Below, in pieces: positions 61,571 to 64,000 of a stretch of 64,000 nt of DNA (position 1 is its first letter; every line of letters begins with the position of its first letter). This DNA is from CBDFHB01 sp965250115. Its GTDB lineage: Bacteria; Acidobacteriota; Vicinamibacteria; Marinacidobacterales; SMYC01. The DNA lies in contig CBDFNJ010000001.1 of the NCBI GenBank assembly GCA_965250115.1, forward strand, positions 930,001-994,000, written 5' to 3'. Under the pieces are notes generated by a model. That model did no database searches and was not told where the DNA came from. It was given only the letters and a program-made list of their open reading frames with translations. Position numbers and translations under genes: made by a program.

Positions 61571-63184
61571 ATGGCGGATTCACAGTCCACGATTCTCATC
61601 GTCGACGACGACTCGGACGACCTGACGGCCGTTGAACGGGCGCTTGCCTCTCTCGGCTCCAAAGTCGTTTCCGTCCGGGATCCTCATGACGTTCTGCCCA
61701 GCGTAAGAAGACACCACCCCGACGTCGTCATTCTCGACGCCCTGCTGCCCGGTCTCTCCGGCTTCGACCTGTGCAAGCAGATCAAGACGAATAGTGAACT
61801 GAAAGGAACGCAAATCATCATCCTGACCGGGGTGTATTTGCGCCAGCAGTACCGTTCGGAGGCGCTGCAGCAGTTCAAAGCCGACGGCTTCGTGACGAAG
61901 CCGTTTCGGGCACCGGAGCTGCAGCGGCTCGTCGTCCAGCTTCTTGCGAAGAAAACGCGAAAGCCGCAGGCCGGCTTCCTGCGAAAGCTCGGTCTCCCCT
62001 CGCGGAAGCCAGAAAAGAAAGGGCTCTTTGGAAGACTCTTTGCCCGAGAGAAAGAGATGCCGTCGGAGTCGATCGCCGCCGCCGCTCGGACGCTAGTGAA
62101 CGACGAACCGGAAACCACCCGAGTTTCGGACTCCCCAGTGCCCCTCGGCGCCGGGTCGCCCGTAGAGTCTCAGGAGCGAGCTCCCGGTATCGCCGCGACC
62201 GTCCAGTCGAAGTCAGCACCGCCGCCGGAGGTGGAGTTCAAGCCGGCGGAGGAGTCCAAGGCCGAGGAGGAGTCCAAGGCCGAGGAGCAGTCCAAGGCTG
62301 AGGAGCAGTCCAAGGCTGAGGCCCAGTCCAAGGCTGAGGCCCAGTCCAAGGCCGAGGAGGAGCCCAAGGCTGAAAAGAAGCCCAAGCGAAAATCAAAGTC
62401 GGTCGCAAAGGCGGAGTCCAAGTCCAAACCGGTCGTGTCTTCGGGAGTGAGCGAGCTCGATGCGGTGCCGGAGGATCACGACTCGGTCGAGTGGGTCCAA
62501 GCTCCCGCCGCTTCGAAACAAGTAGCGGAAACCCAGGCCGGGTCCGAGCCTGCAGCTGCGCCCCAAGCGGACCCCTCGTCCGGTCTCGCCGCCTCCATCG
62601 GTGGGGCAACAAAGGGGCCCAGCGAGGCCGGGGCGCAGGATTTGCCTCGTCCGTCCCCAGAGTCGTCCGCGGCAGAGCCGATCCCAGCGACCACGCCAGT
62701 GCGCAGACCGATTCGGCGGGTGGGAGAAGTTCCTATCTACGAGGAGGAGGACTTCCAGGCCGAGCTGCGGCGAGAGCTCTCGAAGTGCAAGCGCGTCGAT
62801 CGTCCACTGACTCTCATTCTGATTCGAGTCGAGGATCTCGAGCAGATCATGGAGCTTTTTGGCAAGGGATTTCGCGAGCCAGTTCTGTGGCACGTTGCCG
62901 AGCAGGCGATGGCCTCGCTTCGCGAGGTGGACCTTGTGGGAATGATCTCCTCCAAAGGTCTCATTGCGATGACGGCTTTCGCCTCCGATCGCTACGGTGG
63001 CGGCCGCATCGTCTCCAGAATGCGCCGGGATCTCGGCAAGCATCCCTTTCGCGTCGGCGAGGAGCTTCCCTCGATTGTTCCCGCGCTCGGATTCGGGATG
63101 GCGAGCTACCCCGAGGACGCTGATGGGGAGAAGGAGCTTATGTCGAGAGCCGAAGCGGATATGTCATCTGTCGAACGCTCTTGA
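61571..63184 (+). CDS. Response regulator with Lys/Glu hexapeptide repeat and degenerate GGDEF domain
   Basis: 537 aa. Receiver (residues 1-125; ILIVDDDSDD, phosphoacceptor in VVILDALLPGLSG, Lys in FVTKPF), a basic stretch, then seven KAExxS/P hexads (residues ~230-271), a low-complexity Ala/Pro/Ser linker, and a C-terminal GGDEF-like fold (~400-535: EEEDFQAELRRELSKCKR) in which the GGDEF motif is replaced by SSKGLIAM. It cannot make c-di-GMP by the usual route and may be a scaffold. TACCCT lies 4 bases before the ATG. Confidence 0.8.
   Translation: MADSQSTILIVDDDSDDLTAVERALASLGSKVVSVRDPHDVLPSVRRHHPDVVILDALLPGLSGFDLCKQIKTNSELKGTQIIILTGVYLRQQYRSEALQQFKADGFVTKPFRAPELQRLVVQLLAKKTRKPQAGFLRKLGLPSRKPEKKGLFGRLFAREKEMPSESIAAAARTLVNDEPETTRVSDSPVPLGAGSPVESQERAPGIAATVQSKSAPPPEVEFKPAEESKAEEESKAEEQSKAEEQSKAEAQSKAEAQSKAEEEPKAEKKPKRKSKSVAKAESKSKPVVSSGVSELDAVPEDHDSVEWVQAPAASKQVAETQAGSEPAAAPQADPSSGLAASIGGATKGPSEAGAQDLPRPSPESSAAEPIPATTPVRRPIRRVGEVPIYEEEDFQAELRRELSKCKRVDRPLTLILIRVEDLEQIMELFGKGFREPVLWHVAEQAMASLREVDLVGMISSKGLIAMTAFASDRYGGGRIVSRMRRDLGKHPFRVGEELPSIVPALGFGMASYPEDADGEKELMSRAEADMSSVERS
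62258..62383 (+). repeat. 18-bp coding tandem repeat (7 units)
   Basis: Seven direct copies of an 18-base unit (AAGGCCGAGGAG(G/C)AGTCC and variants) inside the response-regulator gene, encoding KAEEES-type hexads. Likely to vary in copy number between strains. Confidence 0.88.
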
Positions 63185-63210
63185 ATTGACGCTCTCCGAG
63201 CTTGGACCGT

Positions 63211-64000
63211 ATGATCCGGGCCGTGCGGTTTTCGATTCGCGATTTCGAGCAACTCTCCGACTACGACGCTTGCGAGCAACTCCAAATGGAAGTTTGGAGC
63301 TTTCCGCCGAGCGAGGCCGTACCCGCCATGCACTTGGTCGCTCTTCACCACTTTGGCGGCGTTTGCATCGGCGCTTTCGACGGCGACCGCATGGTGGGCT
63401 TCGTGTGCGGATTTACCGCGATCGTGCGAGGATCCGTGTTTCACCACTCTCACATGCTTGCTGTGCTTTCCGAATATAGGGGAGAAGGTCTAGGTGAGAA
63501 GCTCAAGTGGGCGCAGCGCGAACGCGTCCGTCGGCAGGGCCTCGCGCTCATCAACTGGACCTTCGACCCTCTGCAGGCGCCGAACGCCAATCTCAATATC
63601 AATCGACTCCGCGCCATCGCGAGGAAATACCGAGTCAACCTTTATGGCGAGAGCGATAGCCCGCTTCATGGAGGAATCCCTACCGACCGGTTCGAGGCGG
63701 AGTGGTCGCTCGAGAGTCAGTCGGTCATCGATGCCGAGTGTGGTGACTATCCGGACTGGACGGGCTGGGAAGGTCTTCCTCGTGTGAACCCTACGGTCTC
63801 GAGTGCTTCCGGGCTCCTGACGACCAGTGGCGAGGAGCTTCGTCTGGACCTCGAGGAGCCGATTGTACTCGTCGAGATCCCCAGGACGATTACAGACGTG
63901 ATGTCGAAGGACAAGGAGCTGGCCCTCGACTGGAGGCTTACGACACGTCGGATTTTTCAGGTCCTTTTCGAGCGTGGGTACGTCGTACGAGCGGTTCACC
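63211..64000 (+). CDS. GNAT-family protein (COG3375-like), 3' end beyond the window
   Basis: 263 codons up to the window edge. Starts MIRAVRFSIRDFEQLSDYDA, then a GNAT fold: CIGAFDGDRMVGFVCGF, the acetyl-CoA loop YRGEGLGEKLKWAQRER and INWTFDPLQAPNANLNI. This matches the COG3375 acetyltransferases often paired with NSAR/OSBS enolases, which may acylate amino acids; here that enolase is 21 kb away. No Shine-Dalgarno is evident; 26 bases follow the preceding stop. Confidence 0.78.
   Translation, partial: MIRAVRFSIRDFEQLSDYDACEQLQMEVWSFPPSEAVPAMHLVALHHFGGVCIGAFDGDRMVGFVCGFTAIVRGSVFHHSHMLAVLSEYRGEGLGEKLKWAQRERVRRQGLALINWTFDPLQAPNANLNINRLRAIARKYRVNLYGESDSPLHGGIPTDRFEAEWSLESQSVIDAECGDYPDWTGWEGLPRVNPTVSSASGLLTTSGEELRLDLEEPIVLVEIPRTITDVMSKDKELALDWRLTTRRIFQVLFERGYVVRAVH

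Noticed and set aside
62258..62383. Regular direct repeats suggesting a CRISPR array
   Set aside because: Repeats are contiguous 18-mers with no spacers and lie in frame in a coding region.

Overview
The window is about 64 kb of GC-rich, gene-dense DNA from a Gram-negative bacterium with an outer membrane: TonB/ExbBD, TonB-dependent receptor remnants, TolC-like and small beta-barrel proteins, and lipoprotein processing genes are all present. The gene set points to Acidobacteriota, probably an uncultured lineage. It includes a GWxTD-domain protein, two TonB proteins with long Pro runs and Gly-rich repeats, a PrkA-DUF444-SpoVR cassette, KorAB, a PEP-CTERM protein and an NSAR/OSBS-type enolase. 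This placement is inference; no rRNA or tRNA gene was seen.

Layout. (1) 1-7.5 kb: PrkA, DUF444 (YeaH), SpoVR and a second PrkA-like gene on the + strand; SpoVR carries an in-frame TAA. (2) 7.6-9.45 kb: a GT9 glycosyltransferase facing a sirtuin. (3) 9.45-11.7 kb: an insertion-sequence graveyard with 54-bp terminal inverted repeats and a nested MITE, between the 5' end of one gene and the 3' end of a TonB-dependent receptor. (4) 11.75-16.3 kb: korA-korB and a sigma-54 activator with a degenerate receiver and its own sigma-54 promoter. (5) 16.6-18.6 kb: a dispersed repeat, then a Ku/DNA-ligase end-joining pair with Ku frameshifted. (6) 18.6-25 kb: Nudix hydrolase, beta-barrel protein, GHMP kinase, yjjX, tdk, an IS5-type element flanked by two more broken genes, and mrp. 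(7) 25-30.5 kb: rel, a TPR lipoprotein and an OmpR-type two-component pair.

(8) 30.5-38 kb (minus): tonB-exbB-exbD-exbD, a second tonB, and tgt-yajC-secD-secF. (9) 38.2-38.6 kb: a strongly signposted gene for a 28-residue Lys-rich protein. (10) 38.6-46.8 kb (minus): HAD phosphatase, a HEAT-repeat/cyclophilin lipoprotein, and uppS-cdsA-dxr-rseP followed by the NSAR/OSBS gene. (11) 46.8-52.1 kb: GWxTD, PEP-CTERM, truA, TolC-like and a 63-aa orphan. (12) 52.2-57 kb (minus): an overlapping operon pyrR-pyrB-pyrC-DUF2400-CxxC small protein-yheT. (13) 57-61.4 kb (minus): lspA-lgt-rluD-membrane phosphodiesterase. (14) 61.5-64 kb: a response-regulator/degenerate-GGDEF protein and a GNAT gene cut by the window end.

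Two themes stand out. Several genes have a TAnnnT -10 hexamer only 5-6 bases before the start codon, which suggests leaderless transcripts alongside Shine-Dalgarno genes. Several genes are broken by one base (SpoVR, Ku) or by mobile elements, so either this genome is decaying locally or the assembly contains errors that should be checked.
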